This document shows positions 35,101-50,100 of a stretch of DNA of 64,000 nucleotides, piece after piece. The translations under genes and the position numbers were made by a program. Positions within the stretch are counted from its first letter, which is position 1; each line of letters opens with the position of its first letter. This DNA is from Caprimulgus europaeus (Eukaryota; Chordata; Aves; Caprimulgiformes; Caprimulgidae), in the NCBI GenBank assembly GCA_907165065.1, contig OU015523.1, positions 116,276,246 to 116,340,245 of the forward strand, written 5' to 3'. Under the pieces are notes generated by a model. The model ran no database searches and was not told where the DNA came from. It saw only the letters and a program-made list of their open reading frames with translations.

Positions 35101-38100
35101 TTGAATAATAAAAAAAAAGAAGTTCTCTTGTGTTTCATTGAGATCTGCTAAGGAGTTGTTTTCTCTCTGTGTGCTATGATAGCCTAAAATCTTAAGAACA
35201 TCTGCAGCACTGAAGGATTTACCACGGGTAATTTTATTGTTTACAAAGTAACAGAATGGAGAGCAAGAAGAGTTGCTGCAGGAAATCAGATTGGAGTGAT
35301 TTTGCTGAATATAATCAATTCTGCCATGTTTTCATACCATGTCTTTTCTTTCTAATGTGAAGAGGGAGAAAGAATGAGGTTAGTCTTTCCTTCGGTGGTC
35401 ACTGTGGTGTTTCACTTTCCTTCAGCCTACAGAAGAAGGAGGCTTAGTTTTGTTCTTTGCCAGTTACATCCTCTGCAAGCTCAAACAAGGTACTTAGCAC
35501 AGGATTTTAAAATTATTTAAATGTCTAACTCTCCCTCAGTCTTTCACTGACAATCTTTCTGATCCTTAATTCTGTACCTGTAAAAAAGCACTAAGAGCAT
35601 AATGGTGTCCTGGAAGTGCGAAGAGATTAAATGCGTCAAGGCACATATGTACTAGGAGAAGGTTAATCAGCCTTTCTATGCTACAAAATTTAGTGGGTAA
35701 ATTTATGTTGTGTCAAATGTCATTGCTTTGCTGTTTGAGTTGTGTTGATAAGACCATGAACTCTTCACTGTGGTATCTCCATCTCTGGTGGCTTTCAAAA
35801 ACTAATTGGGCAAAACCCTGAGCAAACTTAATCTGAGTTTGATGTTGAACCTGCTCAGAGTAGGAGGTTGGAGACATCGTGAGGTCCCTTCCAACCAGAA
35901 TAATTCAGTGGTTATTCACAACCTAGTGGATGTAAAACCCTTCCCAGTACTTTTGGCTTGATGAACCATCCCTTTGGATAGTTAATTGCTTGTAACACTG
36001 CAGATCATAGTCTTACCGCATGAATGCATTCATTGCTGCTGGTTCAGGAACATGATTCAAATAAAAAATCTCAGTTTTTTGTAATTTAATAAATGTTAAC
36101 TTGTGGCCTTACATTGCTTAAAGAAGGGAAGCCTGGGAAACATCCAACAAACATGGATTTATTATAAAAATGAGTGTGGCAAAGAGGAAAAGAATATTCT
36201 CATCTTCATGTTCATAATAGATAATACAAGATGTAGTAGGCATGAATTACAGAAAGGAAGATTCACAAATTACTTGACATGACTCTAAAATCTTCATTGT
36301 TGGAGATTTTGTGTCTGCTCAGACAGGGAAATTGTCCAGATGATTAATTTCTTTGCAGACTTCAAGATTTCTCCCTTCAGATTAGTTTGTCTATATTTTT
36401 TTGCAATTAGTTTACTTGCATCTGACCAACAAATTCAGTCCTAAATTCAGTACTGGCCTTATTATAGAATTCAAATCTTACTTTTAACAGCATTAAATTT
36501 AATACCTGTTTCTTGTTGCTCGAGTACCCCATGAACAGAAAGAGCATTGGGCTCATTTTGTCATGGCATAAAAGGTCTCTCTCTCCCTATTCCCTCTCTA
36601 GTCCCTGCTCAAATAACTTTAATATAGTCAAATGGATGTTAATGCAAGAGATAAGCTTCTGGATTTCACACCAAAGTGGAGAAAATGCATTCTCAGAAGG
36701 GTCTCTTTTGGAAAAGATTGAATTACTGCAAATGGAACTGAAAAGGAAAAGCGTTGCCTCACCTTTTAATCTATACAGTTGCTGCCTTCTCACTGTGCAG
36801 TACTGTGAATCACCTTTATGTCATCTTTATTCACTGCTTGGAATATATATTCTAGATGTTCCAGTAACTTGCATTTCTCTCCTTGCTAGTTTATCGTAAT
36901 GATAGAGATTTTAGTAATTGAAGCCAAATACTGCTCTCATTGATCCTTATGTAACTGCATTGCAGCCTCCTTCCCCCACACATCTAAACATTGAAGGGAG
37001 CTATGTATTTGACCCTTTATTTTCCTTAATGCAGTATATTTTTGCTATTTAATTGTCTTATAACCAAGCTATTTGGGATTTGCTCTTTACTTTGTTATAT
37101 GCAGCAAAAATATCTAATAATAGATTTATGTTGCTATAGAAAATAAGTATATATATCTGCAGGGTTCCCACATAAAGATTGAGGGTGTTAATCTACAAGA
37201 CTTTATCTTGATAGCCCCCTTGGATTAGCAAGTAAATATGTTCTTGCATTCTTTTTGCTTCATTCTAGATTCTTTTGTTTGCTTAAGCATTTTTCACTTC
37301 AACCCTTTGTCCTTCCTGGGTAGCTGGATAGCCTACAGTTCAGCATCATTGCTGAAATTATTCCCAGTTATGACCCACGGAGAAACTTGGGGTTTGCACC
37401 ATACAGCTCTTCTGTTATCTTTTCTTCCCCCCTTTTAAAAAAAACCAAAACAAAACAAAAAGCAACTCAACTGGCAGTAATCCTCTGGAGGACATCTATA
37501 TTATTAACTTTTATTGGACACCTTCCACCTTTACAGAACTTCTTGGTGAAACTGTCAATAATGGAGATTTGATTAGTAGAAGTACATCTCAAATGATTAA
37601 CTGAAATTTTTACTGCTGTATCATGTACACTTGTGTTAAAAATAGTCTTGTTGTCATCTTTGCACCTTGTTTGAAGATGATCACGGCATAATACTCTGAG
37701 TAGAACAGAACTGAATTATGGCCAAAATGTTCTATGATTGATTATTCATTATCTTATATATTATTGCAGGGTTCCTATAGTAGTCCAACAGTGGCAGATC
37801 TTAAAATAAAACCAGCTGCATTACATTCCAGAAGACTGGATTTACAGACCATATCACCTACTGTGTTGTGATAAGGGGAAACAATTCAACATGAAGGAGA
37901 CCCTTAGTAGCAGACATTGCATCACCTCAGTGTGACTGTGACTCAAATACGGCAATGAGCAACTTCCTGCTTTGGCCATGAGTTGCAGTGTGTTGTGAAT
38001 CTCTTGGGGGAACTTGAGTATCCTTAATCCCTTGATTCATGAGCGACCTTGTGGAGTTTAGATTGTGATGCATTTTGCAGGATCAACTATTTGAGCTCTT

Positions 38101-41100
38101 GTTGCTAATTAATATGTAAAATGCTGTCATGCTCTGATGTTGCTACAAAAAAAGCATGAGTCTGGAACACTAATCTGGAAGATAACTTGAGATCTCATCC
38201 AATCTGTGTATGAGCCGTTCTGCCTGGCACAAAAGAAACTTGTGACTCAGCAACACCAACAGAAGTTTTTTTTTGAAACTGTTAATCCTGAGATCAGGAT
38301 TACAACATCTTAAATTAACCGATGTATCGATTAATAAAGTTGAACATTTGGTCTGAAATCTTGTAAGTGCATATACTTTGGAGATTATCAGAGAAGTTGG
38401 AAGCTAACATTGAATTCCAGATTAAGGTAGTTGCTTTCTTCAGATTGCTTGACTGATTTAAACAGGAGGAGTACATCTAACACAAAGGGACTGTGGGTAA
38501 AATGAGAACATGACCTAACTATGTAGACAGAAAGAGAAGGAAAACCTTCAAGAAATGCCTGATTGGTGAGTTACAACTGAATGGTGAGAACAGTGATTCT
38601 CAGGAGTGCAAGGAAGATACCCCCATAACTCATGAAAGAGCTAAAAATATTGTTGCCATTATCCACTCCTGATGTTTCTCCCTTTCTTATATCATATCCA
38701 AGTTCTGATTCATGTATGCAAGCAGAAGACTGAAGTTAAATTAGCATACAGAATTGCTGGGTTTTGTTTATTTTTTTAATATACTTTTTTCAAATGCAAT
38801 TAAAAAATGTAACACCACTTAGTCTTAAAATAATTTTGACAGAGTTGCAGTACATGAGACTGGTATTTAGAGTCCCTTCCATCTTCAGGAACAAAACCAT
38901 TTAAAGCTTCTGTAAAAATGTTCATGTGTTCTGGTATGTTTCTGCTACCTTCGCATTTTCCTTCCTTCCAGCTACCTTTCAGCAGCTTTAGGGTTTTTTT
39001 GCTGGATGTCCATCCAGATTCAGCAGGCCTAAGGGGAATAATTGCTATCTGTACAGTTCAGATCTCTCCTTTATCTTAGATTATCTGTGCTCTGTTACTC
39101 AATACAAGGAGTACTCTGAAGAAAAGGAAGTCAGGTCAAAAGGAGGTGCATTGTGTAGCACAGTTTGTCCTACCTATGAAAATAAATATTCTTAGCTGCT
39201 GTAGTACTGATGTGGGGAGATGGTCTGTGACCTGTGTCTCCAGAGCAGCATGTGGCTAATGAGTCTTCCCCCAACCTTTTGAGTTGCCTTAAACCATAGA
39301 AGATTATTGAAAAAGTTCAAAGAAAGGCCTCCAGGGAAAGAGTCAAATGTGATGTCTCTTCTGCACCATGACCTGTTTAGGGTTGTTGCTTGCCGATAGT
39401 GAAGGCTTGAGAATAAAAAACACATCACTTTTAGGTATGGAAAGATGTGTGGTATTCTTCCTTTTTTTTTTTTTAATTTTTTTTTTCTCTATAAGATGAG
39501 CTTAAAAGGTGAGATAGGACAATATTTGTTGAAGTCTTCCTGTATTCTGCTCCCCAATATGTTTTGCAACTATGTATTGAATATTAGATTTCTGTTCACA
39601 GCAGTTGCAGGTAATGTTCATCTCTGTGTTTGTAACTGATAAACTTTGGGGAGTTCTGTGACACACAGTAAATTACTTTAGCCCTCAACCTAGTAGTGAA
39701 ATTGTTTGCCTAACTACAAAGAGGCTCATTTCACCTGCAGCACACAGAACGTCCAACAAGAACTGATTCTTTCCTTCTCTGCCCTGCTTTGCACATTGTC
39801 TGAATGTAGCCAGGAGTCCATGCTGATTTCTGTGGGACTGTACATCAGACAGGGATAGCTGGAGAACTTAAATTCCCATTATATCTTTGGAGCTCTTTGC
39901 TGCTGCTATGGAAAAGGATAATATGGTGACTGCTTTTTTGCCGGGAGAAAAAAAAAATGGTAGCCTAGTTTTTAGGATTTGAGTTTGTAGTAGGTGCAGT
40001 TCCTTACTATCATTGTCAGAGATTTCCTCTGTGAATTTGATTAATCCTTTAGTTTTGATATGTCTCTTTGCCTCTCCATTAAATAGGATAACAGCATGTG
40101 TGGTACTGAGTAGGCAGAGTACAGAAGGAGGTTGTCAAATGCTTGGGTTTGATATAAGCATAGGTGGATGAAAGAGAGTGTCCAGCAGAGATTTTTTTGG
40201 GGGGGTTATTTGCTCTCTTTTTGATCCTACAGCAATTTCACATGCTGCTAACAAAATAGCACCTTTTTTTTTTTTTTTAAAGACAATTATAATCTTAGGA
40301 AGAAAAGAGGATTATATTTCTTTCATTTCATAGCTAGTTAATAAGGATATGTATTCTCTTCTGGAAGCAGTGAGTTGCCTTGGTGCAAAAAATCTACTAT
40401 TGTTTAAAAATTCAACAATGTGCTATGTTATTTTGTTACTATGCCACCCAGGCAATGAAAAGGAAGTCAAGAAAGAGACCACTTGGAAACCATTTGGAAA
40501 GAATTAGTTTCATGGGGATATTTTTAGTCTTTGCATATATGTTAAAAGCAAAGTTAGTACTTTGTTATTCTTCTGGGTCTTGAATGAATTGCAATTCTAA
40601 GCATTGCTAAATGTATTACTTTACCATTGTTTTCAAATTGGTCATGGGCTTGTTGCAGCAAATGTTACTCAACTTTATTTCTTTAGCACAAAACCTTAAA
40701 TGAACCATTGGTGAAACTATTTGAATCACAATTTCTTAGAAGTGCACTGAATATTTGGAGAAGTTGTTTCCTGCTCTCTCTCTTTTTTTTTTTTTTTTAT
40801 TTTTTCCTTTGTACAGATGCTGATAGCATTGAATTAGAATTGATGTGAGGGCATTCTTCCATAGTAATTGAATTATGAATGAACATTTACTATTTGTTAA
40901 ATAGCGGCATGGAAAAACACAATGGAAGGTTAGTAGGGTAGCTTTTTCTACTCATCATAGTCAATTCATCTTTTTTGCACCAGTTAAATCATTTGGCATT
41001 TTCCTTATTTCTTACAATAAATTATTTATTTAACATTATACAATGTAGAATTAACACTACCCTAGACTATTCCAAACTAGACTGTTTTGTTGAAGTTTTG

Positions 41101-44100
41101 CAAGGAGAACAGTTGTGCCTGACAAAGGAACTGATATCATGCCTGGTTTATGTTTAAACTTAAAATAAATTCTTGAGAAACTAGGTATCATATAGGTCAT
41201 ATAATAGAAATTATTATAACATTTTAATTATTTTACTTACTAATTGTATGGCAACTTTTTCCAGCTTTTGAGTGTTAGTCAAGAGCTACAAAAATGATTT
41301 AGTTTGCTTCTGGGTTTGACATAACATTTACATAATTCTTGTGTTTTTTGAGTCATGCTCATTTGATCACTGAAATAGTGTAGCACATCATCAAGCTCTA
41401 ATAAAAATGCTTATGTGTTTAATGACCATGTTTTTGAAGTTATAGCTCCTCTTTAGCTTCCCTTTAGAGGAATAATAATTAATGGAAATAGAGACAGTCT
41501 TGTATGCAAAGAGCACATTATAGAGACATTTTACTTGCCATTAAGTTCAATCTTATCAAGGGTATTGCCATTTTATCTGATAGTCCAAAAATATTTACAA
41601 TGTTCTAAAATCACTTTAAGCTACTGTGGGCAAGGATAGAGAAATATTTACTGTAGTTGTTCACTTTTTTTTTTTAATTGTACTTTTAAGTGGAAAGTAA
41701 CATCAGCATTCAGTAAAATCTCAGCTCAGTTGCTGAGGTTGTGGGCACTGTAACTGGTGCTCAGTTGTAGTCATTGCACTTGGGCTCTCGGCCAGTTGGA
41801 AGAGTCCGGAAGGGAGAAGAGAGGATATATGTGAAGAACGTGAATTCTGAGGGACAAGTAGCAAGAATAATATCTTTTTGTGCATGTGAACAGAGTGTGA
41901 TGTAACAGATGAAACAGAAGCAAGGGAGATTTTATGTGTGGAAAAAAGATTAACAGTGCATTGGAAGAAATAGTGGAGGAGGTCTGGAGAGTGGGAAAGA
42001 ACTAAGTGATGTGGTTCATTCTAGTCTTTTCTATAATTCAGTAGGTTAGAGATGCTTCTGTTGTAAGTGTTCCTCTCTGTAACTTTCATGAGATCTGCTC
42101 CCACGACATTTGCCAGAGATCCCACATTTACATGGCAGAGAACAAAGTAGAGCATGTTTTGTGGAGTGATTGCTCCTACTTCCAACTTTTGAGAGAAAGT
42201 ACCTTTATGACTGCTTTGTTCTGTGGAAGTTGGTAATGTCTGATGAGGAAGTCCCTAGCACTCATGTCTAACTAAACAGTGTAAAGGAGCCAGAAGAAAA
42301 ATGAGATGTAGGTGGAGAGTTTGGTGCTTTAGGTAGATTGAATGTCTTTATCTTCTGTTTGCCTACTGATTTTGTGCCCAGGTGTACTGCAGAGAAGGTG
42401 GGGGCTGTGGGTGCTACTAACTGTGAGGGCAGGCAGTTTTGATGTTTTATGGTACTCAAAAGCTCCTGTCACACTGTTGTGCTAGTGATCTTGCTAGACG
42501 TGCTGGAGTCCAGTCATTTTGGGTACTCTATTTTTACTAGTTTATATATTCATCCATTTCTGTGACATGTAGATAAGTCAACTAATAACAATTGCAAATT
42601 TTGAAATTACAAGGCTTTTCCAATAATTTTTGTAAAAAAAAAAAAAAGTATTTCCAAATAAATAAAAGCTCTTTCTTTCTCTCCAATTTTGTTTCTTCTT
42701 CTTGATAAGAAAGATATGAATATAATAAATATTTCACTGATTTTTTTTTTGACTGAGAAATAACAATTTTTTAACAGTTTTATTTTGAAAAAGTAATAAA
42801 TCTTTAGTAATCTTTATTAGATAATTTGTATTTGTTCACATCACGCACATACCTCATCAGTATTTGAGTTATCTTACAATATTATAATAGTTTTTAATTA
42901 ATTTCTTCAGGAGTTGAAAACCTTGGGATTTAGAGAACACTGTAAGAAATATCCTTCCAGAAATCTGCTGACAGTCTAAAAGCATCTTTTATATAAGCTC
43001 GTAACAGGGTAATTCAACCCAATAACTGGGAGAACAATAGCATTTTGATAACTTTTTAAAAAATCATAAATGAATGAGAGAATATAATGAGATTAAAAAA
43101 TACAGGGTTATGACATTAATGTGTGCTTTGTTCATTTATTTGACAAGTGTTTTTGTTCTAATTATGTAAGTTCCAAATATACCAGTGAAAGCATTAGTGA
43201 AATTAGATTTCATTACAGTTCCCAGCTATTGAGTAGTTAAAATGAAGAAAACCTACTTCTTTAGGTCCAATTATGGCACTGCATAGTGTAAATGGATGAG
43301 GAGTTCTATGACAATTCCATAACAGTCCTTGAAACAATATTATAATTTCAGTTGAAGTGAATCAGTGTATTTTTTACATCTTGTTCTGGCTTTTTTACCA
43401 GAAAATCATTACACTTTACTTAAGTGACTGTCTAATGTCTTCATAGTATTTTTCTTATTTAATCATGTCTGTGGAAGCTTTCAGGTACTTTCTCAGTGGA
43501 CACTAGTTGTTGTCTCAGATATGTTTTGTTCCATGTGGCTTTGAGGACTGATGAGGATCTTGGTTCTTTCAGTAGAAAGTTGTAATTGTTGACATTCTTG
43601 CTGACAAGATTAATTTTGAATGATTTTTTGATGCAAAGGTGAGAATTGTTTCCATTGGAGAACAGGAGAGCATGCTGTGTGTTCAGGGGTTTTTCCAGTA
43701 CATGTGAAACTTCATGGAACGCCCCTGTTTTGATGAGTCAAGAGAGCATGGGAACCATTCAGGTTCACAGCAAAGAAAAGGAAGTTGCGTACTGACACCT
43801 GAACTGTTAGGGCATCTTTTCTCCCTGTAATCTAACTCTTGCTGTATTTGTTCAGCTAGGATTGTGTGTTAGCAGAGCTTCAGCATCTGTCCTCAATTTC
43901 AACTGCTGCCTTGTCCTTCTACCAATGTGCCGTGTTCTCTTGGCCTTCCTGCGAGGATCTCAGAAGGTAAGTGCTGTCCTCAGAATGCTGCAGTTGAGAA
44001 GAACAGGGCCCTGGTCTCTCTTTAGTCTAAAAATAATAGGAAAAAATCTGTTATATCCCTTTTTATTATACATTTTGTGCCTGCATGATGCAAGTATCAG

Positions 44101-47100
44101 ATATTCAGCCTAGATTCATGACCCCTTTGAAGACTTTGGCTGGCATTGTCTGGTTTGGTTGGACTTGCGAGGAAGGTTTCTTCAACCCATTTTTGAAGGA
44201 TAGGGACTTGCTGTTGGACTTTAACCCAGTGAAGCCTCCTCCTTCTTTACCAACTCCAACATGAAAGGCATCTGGGTCCTCTGTACTGCTTACTGGTAGA
44301 ATTCAACAAAGCAAAAAGAACTTCATCTCTGCATGCCCACAAGTGTCCTTCTGGAGATGACAGAACTTTAAATGAAAATACCCAATCTGATATATTTGTT
44401 ATCATCAGAAATAAAGAAGTTATGGCAAAGCTAAGAGGATTTGTTTTCTGTACCACTAGTCAGTAAACAATAGTGTAGCTTGTTTGTGATTCACCAGTTG
44501 CTTTGACAGAAATATAAGTAATGCTCTTGAGGAACTTCTATGTTTTCTAGATCGTTGCAAATTGAACCTATGAGTTCTGTTCATGTGACAGTAGCTGTAA
44601 GATTTAATGCCTAAGATGTATATATGTATGCAAATATATGGATCTATATCCTTCTGATCCCACTGCTGAAGAATCAGTGATGCCTACAGCAATTCATTGA
44701 GACCTCAAAATTGGCTCATTGACATTATCCTGTAGTTTTCAAATTTAGACACTGCACTTGCAAGGGTGTTAAACCTAGTAAAAGCTGAAGTTGCTATTAA
44801 TTCACCTCAATCGCTATTAGTATTCTTTTCTTTGCTTTGTTTTAGAAGAGAGATTGCTTGAATTCTTCTCTTATTAGGTTGCCAGCAGGAAAACCAGAAG
44901 ACTGCTAGATAAAAGTAAAACTTTCCATGTGACGTGTGGTATTACAATATGCATCTTTTCAGGTGAGATCTTACTGTGCTGAGAAGCAGCAACACTAGAG
45001 CAGTATTTTGTGGTTTTCCTTGTACAGTACATTTGGGGGTAGTCTTACTCCGTTTCCCTGCCTTAAATTATGAATTCTTTCTCAGATGTGTGTGGGTTTT
45101 GGTTTATTTTCCCTTTGAACATATGTGCTTACATTCTAATTTCAAGCCTTTTCTTAAAATTCCAGTTTCTTAAAGGACAGGTATGTGAGATCAGGTCAAA
45201 ATCTGCCATTATAAGTGGCATTTGATTGTGCCTGAGGAATTTGAGTGAAGAAGAAGCGGAATGCTACAGACTTATCTGCAGGAGTGGGAGCAGTGGGGGC
45301 ATTTCACTGAAGAAGAAACGTTCTTTGGTGGACACCTTTGAATGTTGTCTCCCAGCTGAAGCATTGCAGTACAGAAATGATTGCTGTAGTGTTAAAAAAA
45401 ATCTTAAAATACATACAGCTTTCTGCTATGAATATCTATAACCTGATTTACTTTAGAAAAATAATTCTTTAGTCCCTGCTGCATCTCATGCAGGTGCTGT
45501 GACTGTGGCTTGGCATTTGGGTAGCTACTTTTCTTTACTTCAGGGGAACATCCTTCTTGTTTATGGATCTCAGCTTTACTCTTTTTTTCAGTTTTACATG
45601 TTGCTGCTCACCTGGTGAATGCTCTTAACTTCTCTGAGAACTACAATGAAGACTTTCTGTCACTAAATGCAGCAAACTATCGTGGTGAGGTGAGCCAGCT
45701 CTCCTTTTATATTTTGCTTTTAAGTATATATTGTAAATACATGGTTATTTGTCCATCCAATTCCATTGTGTGATCCATCCTATGACCTGTACCGTGCTGC
45801 TGATTTTATGCATTGAAAACTCATCATCATTTGGATTGCTGTGGATTTTATTACTTTCTCTGGACAAAGCATATATTAAGCACTTTGTTTAAGTCAGCAG
45901 GATTCAGACTTATTGGATTGTGAGGTGGAGAATGCTGTCATCAAGTCCTTTCACCTTGCACCCTGTTCTCCTGCTTCTCTACAACATGCTTTAGCTTGTG
46001 GTCAGCCCTGAATTGATCAAGCAGTTGAATTAGGTGATTGTTGTAAGTCCTTTCCAACTGAAATAGCCTATTTTAGTCTTCTGCTTCTCTCTGTTCCTTG
46101 GGTGGGCCTGATAGAGACACTTCTGCTGCTGTTTTGGGAAAATACATTCTGCATTTGCTATATTTAGAATATAGTGCTAAGTGGCATGTACCAGGGATTT
46201 GAGGATACTGAGATTTGAAGATGATTTTGCATTTTTAAACAGTGGTGGGAACTGTAGTATATATGCTAAGAGTGCTAGTTATCTGTATGAACTGGGCTGA
46301 AAGCTGATTTCTACTTTACAAAATACTTTGTTTACATAGCTTCTCTGACTGATGCAGATCTCTTGAAGACAGTTCTAGTTCCTCCTCCAGGTGCTTGCTT
46401 GTGCATTTGGCACTGAAGAGATGTTTGTAGAATTTAGGAATAAGACCGGAGTCCAAGACTCTTTCTTCTTTGGGCTACAGTCAAGATCTCTCTTGTTTTT
46501 ATTAATTCTAGTCTCAAGTCTGCTTTTCTTTTCTACCAGCTTCACTAGGAAAGATTTAGAATGACCCTATCCCAGCTGCATCCTTTTTCCTGGAAAAGGA
46601 GAGCTTGACTCAGCCCAGGCTCATAAGGACCAACAACCAAGGTCTTCCACTCTCTGGGTGAATGATCTAATCACCCAGCTATTCTATGGCAGACAGGCGT
46701 GCCAACACCAACTATTGTGTGGAGGTTCTGGATTGAACTCAAGTGTCTGCATGTGTTAGGAGTGGTCTAACAGACTTAGCCTCATCAGGAACATTAGCAG
46801 GAGCTTGTCTCAGGCAAGAACGTGCCAGGGTGTGCATGGCAGCCTGTACTAAGCAGCCTTAGGAATTTTGCAACAGAAAACGGAGATAATAAGAAGTTTT
46901 TAGTAACTCTAGGATCAAAACCTCATGGATTTTAAGTATTGTAGTTGCTCTTGAACCTTTGTGCTTGTATTCTGCTTAAACTTGTTTTTTAACTGTGGTG
47001 GTCAGTCTGGATGCTGCTGTCATCTTCTGTACATGGGTGCTCATGTTTGGATGCAGACAAGGACAGGGAGAGGGATGCTTCAGTTTTCCTGGCCTATATG

Positions 47101-50100
47101 AAAACTGCTCACTTTCCCTCACTGTATTTTAGTGAAAGTTAAAAAAAAAAAAAAAGAAAAAAGAAAAAAGAAAAAGAAAAAAGTTTTTCTCTGCAGTGAA
47201 GACAAAATCTCATGAGGTGTAGGACTCGGGGGGAGTGAGGCAGTTTCCTGTGAGGTTGACATATCTCCTCTTCCTTTCACATGTGGTGAAGGACACGAAC
47301 ATCTGGCTTTGTATTGTCAGCTTCTTTGTGTTTAGCCCTGCTTCACTGGAGTCCATTGCAAATCTCTTAGTGATGTAACTGGCAGTAAAATCACTGCTGG
47401 TCTTTCATTTAAATTCAAAATATCTCTCTCCTCTTCTCCCTTCTGTTCTCCCAAAGGCATGAGGTAACTGAGTAGAGTTAGACTTTAAAAAACCAAAATA
47501 TTATTTGTACAATTATCCGGATCCTAACAGATCAAAAGTGTCTTCACTGGGGGAATGCAAAGGCTAAGGGTTTAGTTTAGGCTGCATTGCAGTCTCAGTG
47601 AAAACTGCTACCAAATACCAAATCCATTCCTGTGTCCAGATTTAAGGATTGCTTATGCCATCAAACACGTGAGCTTTAGGAACTACTTGTTGTTATTATA
47701 TTATTCATATGAATATAAAATCATATATGTTGACTTTTGGTTTTGGTCTGTTTGTTTTACAGGACCCAAGGAAACTGCTTTTTGCTACTGGTAAGCCTTT
47801 TGCAATATTAAATAGGAAAGTTTGCTGCATCGTCACTCTCTAGACAGGACATTATGATCCTGTGTTCATATGCTCCATTTATTGTATCTCTTCTAGGTTG
47901 AGATGTGTTATTTGTGTTAATATAACCTGGGTTTGTTTATCCAATAGTCAGGAGGGAGGAGTTACATAAGCCCTGTAGCAGGATGAGCAGCATCTTCAAA
48001 GCTGTTGTTGTACAGATGAGTCAGTGGAAAATCATCAGTTTCAAACAGAGATTCTGCATAATATTAAAACTAAATTCTTAAATGATCCAGTTTCTAGAAA
48101 AAGAAATGCAAGAAAAAAGCAGTCTTCTTGCTGGTGTGTTTAAGGGTTGGTTTGACTTCAGAGCCATTTAAACTGTTACACAGGAATCAGGCTTCAGTAC
48201 TGACAAAGAATAAATAAGCAAAGACATTTTTGATGCGGGAATTTAGAAAGGAGCAATATTTGGGTATGCACAAGCCTGAGCTGCAGTGCTTCAGAAGCAG
48301 GTAAAGGTCCTTTTTAAGGTCATCTCTATTTCACTCTTACTTAGATAACATGCAAAAATCCCAGTTTGGTAGCATTTAGGATGAGGTCCAAAGGAATCAG
48401 TCTGGACAGCAATAAATGGGGTTCTAGACCTGTCAATCCCAATATATTTACTAGAATTGCCAGACGGTGGGAAAGGGCTCTCCAAAAACTTTAAGGTCAG
48501 TTTAGAGGAGAGGAAGTGAGAAAGTGAAATGATAGAAATTGAAGTACAAGTTAACTGCTAACTAGAAATAGATTGGGTAAATGGCATCGTTAGTGAATCA
48601 GTGGTGGAGACCTGAAAGAGGGTAATTGATGGAGGTGAAAGTTCAAGATGGGGATGGAGAATCAGACTTAGCAACTAAGGTTTGTATTTGATATCTTGGA
48701 TGAAGGAGAAGTAGTTGGGGTAGAGAACTAATGTAGAGGCCCCATCAAATATTGTCTCAGCTTCTGGGTACACTTTGAGATCTCTCTAGTTGAACAGAGA
48801 ACCTGCAAGGTGGAAGTCCTTTTACCCTCTGACAGCCAGGAAAATAATGTATTCTCAAAAGTTTGAGCAGATTGTTGCAAAAAGCAGTAGATTCTAACTT
48901 AGTTCCAAGTCATCTTAAATTTAAAATTACTCTGATCACTCCCTATCTTAACAACTGGTAATTAGCATTTATTATTTGTACTATGGGAATGCCCAGAGAG
49001 GGACTAAGATTTTGCTGCACTGGGAGCTGTACACATATGCAAAAAATAAATGGTCTGTTCCCACTCAGTTCAAAACTACATTAATTGACTGTTTTTTGTT
49101 TTTTTTTTTTTAACATAGTGAAGAGAAGGAGTAGGGATTTGGAAGGATTTATAGTGTGATGGCTTTTCAGATCAGTCCAGGAAAAAACCTCTGTGCATGA
49201 GGGTGTGAGGCTGTGGGAGGAACAAGTATTCAAGATTACAGTTAGTGGAGGAAAAGAGAGAGTGGAATAGGGAGGAGAGGAAACACTAAAAATGCACTGA
49301 TTAATTGGGGCAAGGTTATGAGTGATTTGAAGTTTGCAGTTTGATGGCTTGAGTGACAATGTAGGAAGCTGGATCAAGTGCTGTACAGCAATTGTACTGG
49401 AAGTATCTTTGGCAGAGGAGAAATTGATTGCATGCTACTTGTCAGATCAAGGAAGAAGAAATTAAGAAAGAGGCATGGGAAAGAATGCACATTTTTAATT
49501 GCAACTGCTTTAATTGTAACTTTCCCAGGAATGAATGACATTATGTTTCTTGTGCAGTCCATGACAAAGCTTCCATTGATTGTAGGACCAGGATTTTTCC
49601 TACACTTTGTAAAACTGTGTGATTTTGGGATGTATCAGATTTTGGGTGGCAGACTTTTCAGCAAGTGGATATTGAGAAGTTTATAAAAATATAAGATTTG
49701 AAATTGTCTCTTTATCACTAAAAAGTCTAAAATCACAATCAATTATTTAAAATTTAGCTTATTCTTATCATTAGGATGTGATCCCGTAAAAGAACCTGGA
49801 CCATTAAAATTGGTGGTTTTGCCATTTACGTCTGTGAAAGCAGGTTGAGATGCTTATAAACTGACACTAAAAAGCACTTGCTTAGCTTTGTGCTTGGTTA
49901 TTGGCCTGACTGACTTTGTTTAAACCCAAACCCTAGGGTGACCAGGGACTATGCTTAAAAACTTTCATTCTTCAAGAAGGAAAATACATTGATTTAACGC
50001 TTCATGGATTTTAGGTTCTTAATCCCTAATTCAGATTCTTAATTCCTGGGATGGCAATTTTGAAGATAAGTTGCTCAGAAGAAGTGGTAACTTTGGTTAG

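Larger units (their letters stand above)
32973..43855 (+). other. NOX4: NOX4 intron 2 (10.9 kb)
   Basis: The largest complete intron here. It holds one decayed CR1 tail (35,750-35,930), a T21 run, other T- and A-rich tracts, a 25-bp-spaced direct repeat of TTTCAATGGAAAGT (33,796 and 33,821), and two adjacent palindromes (38,284-38,335). I recognise no further exon in it. Confidence 0.85.
45690..47762 (+). other. NOX4: NOX4 intron 5
   Basis: A 2.07-kb intron containing a decayed CR1 tail, a tRNA-SINE-like relic and an A-rich tract, each listed separately. Confidence 0.85.

Noticed and set aside
36513..36899. 128-codon open frame in NOX4 intron 2
   Set aside because: No known family, no consistent splice sites, and Ser/Leu/Cys-rich composition as expected from T-rich DNA.
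47141..47182. Poly(A) tail of a processed pseudogene
   Set aside because: No gene-like sequence precedes it on either strand, and the A-G pattern is a simple repeat.
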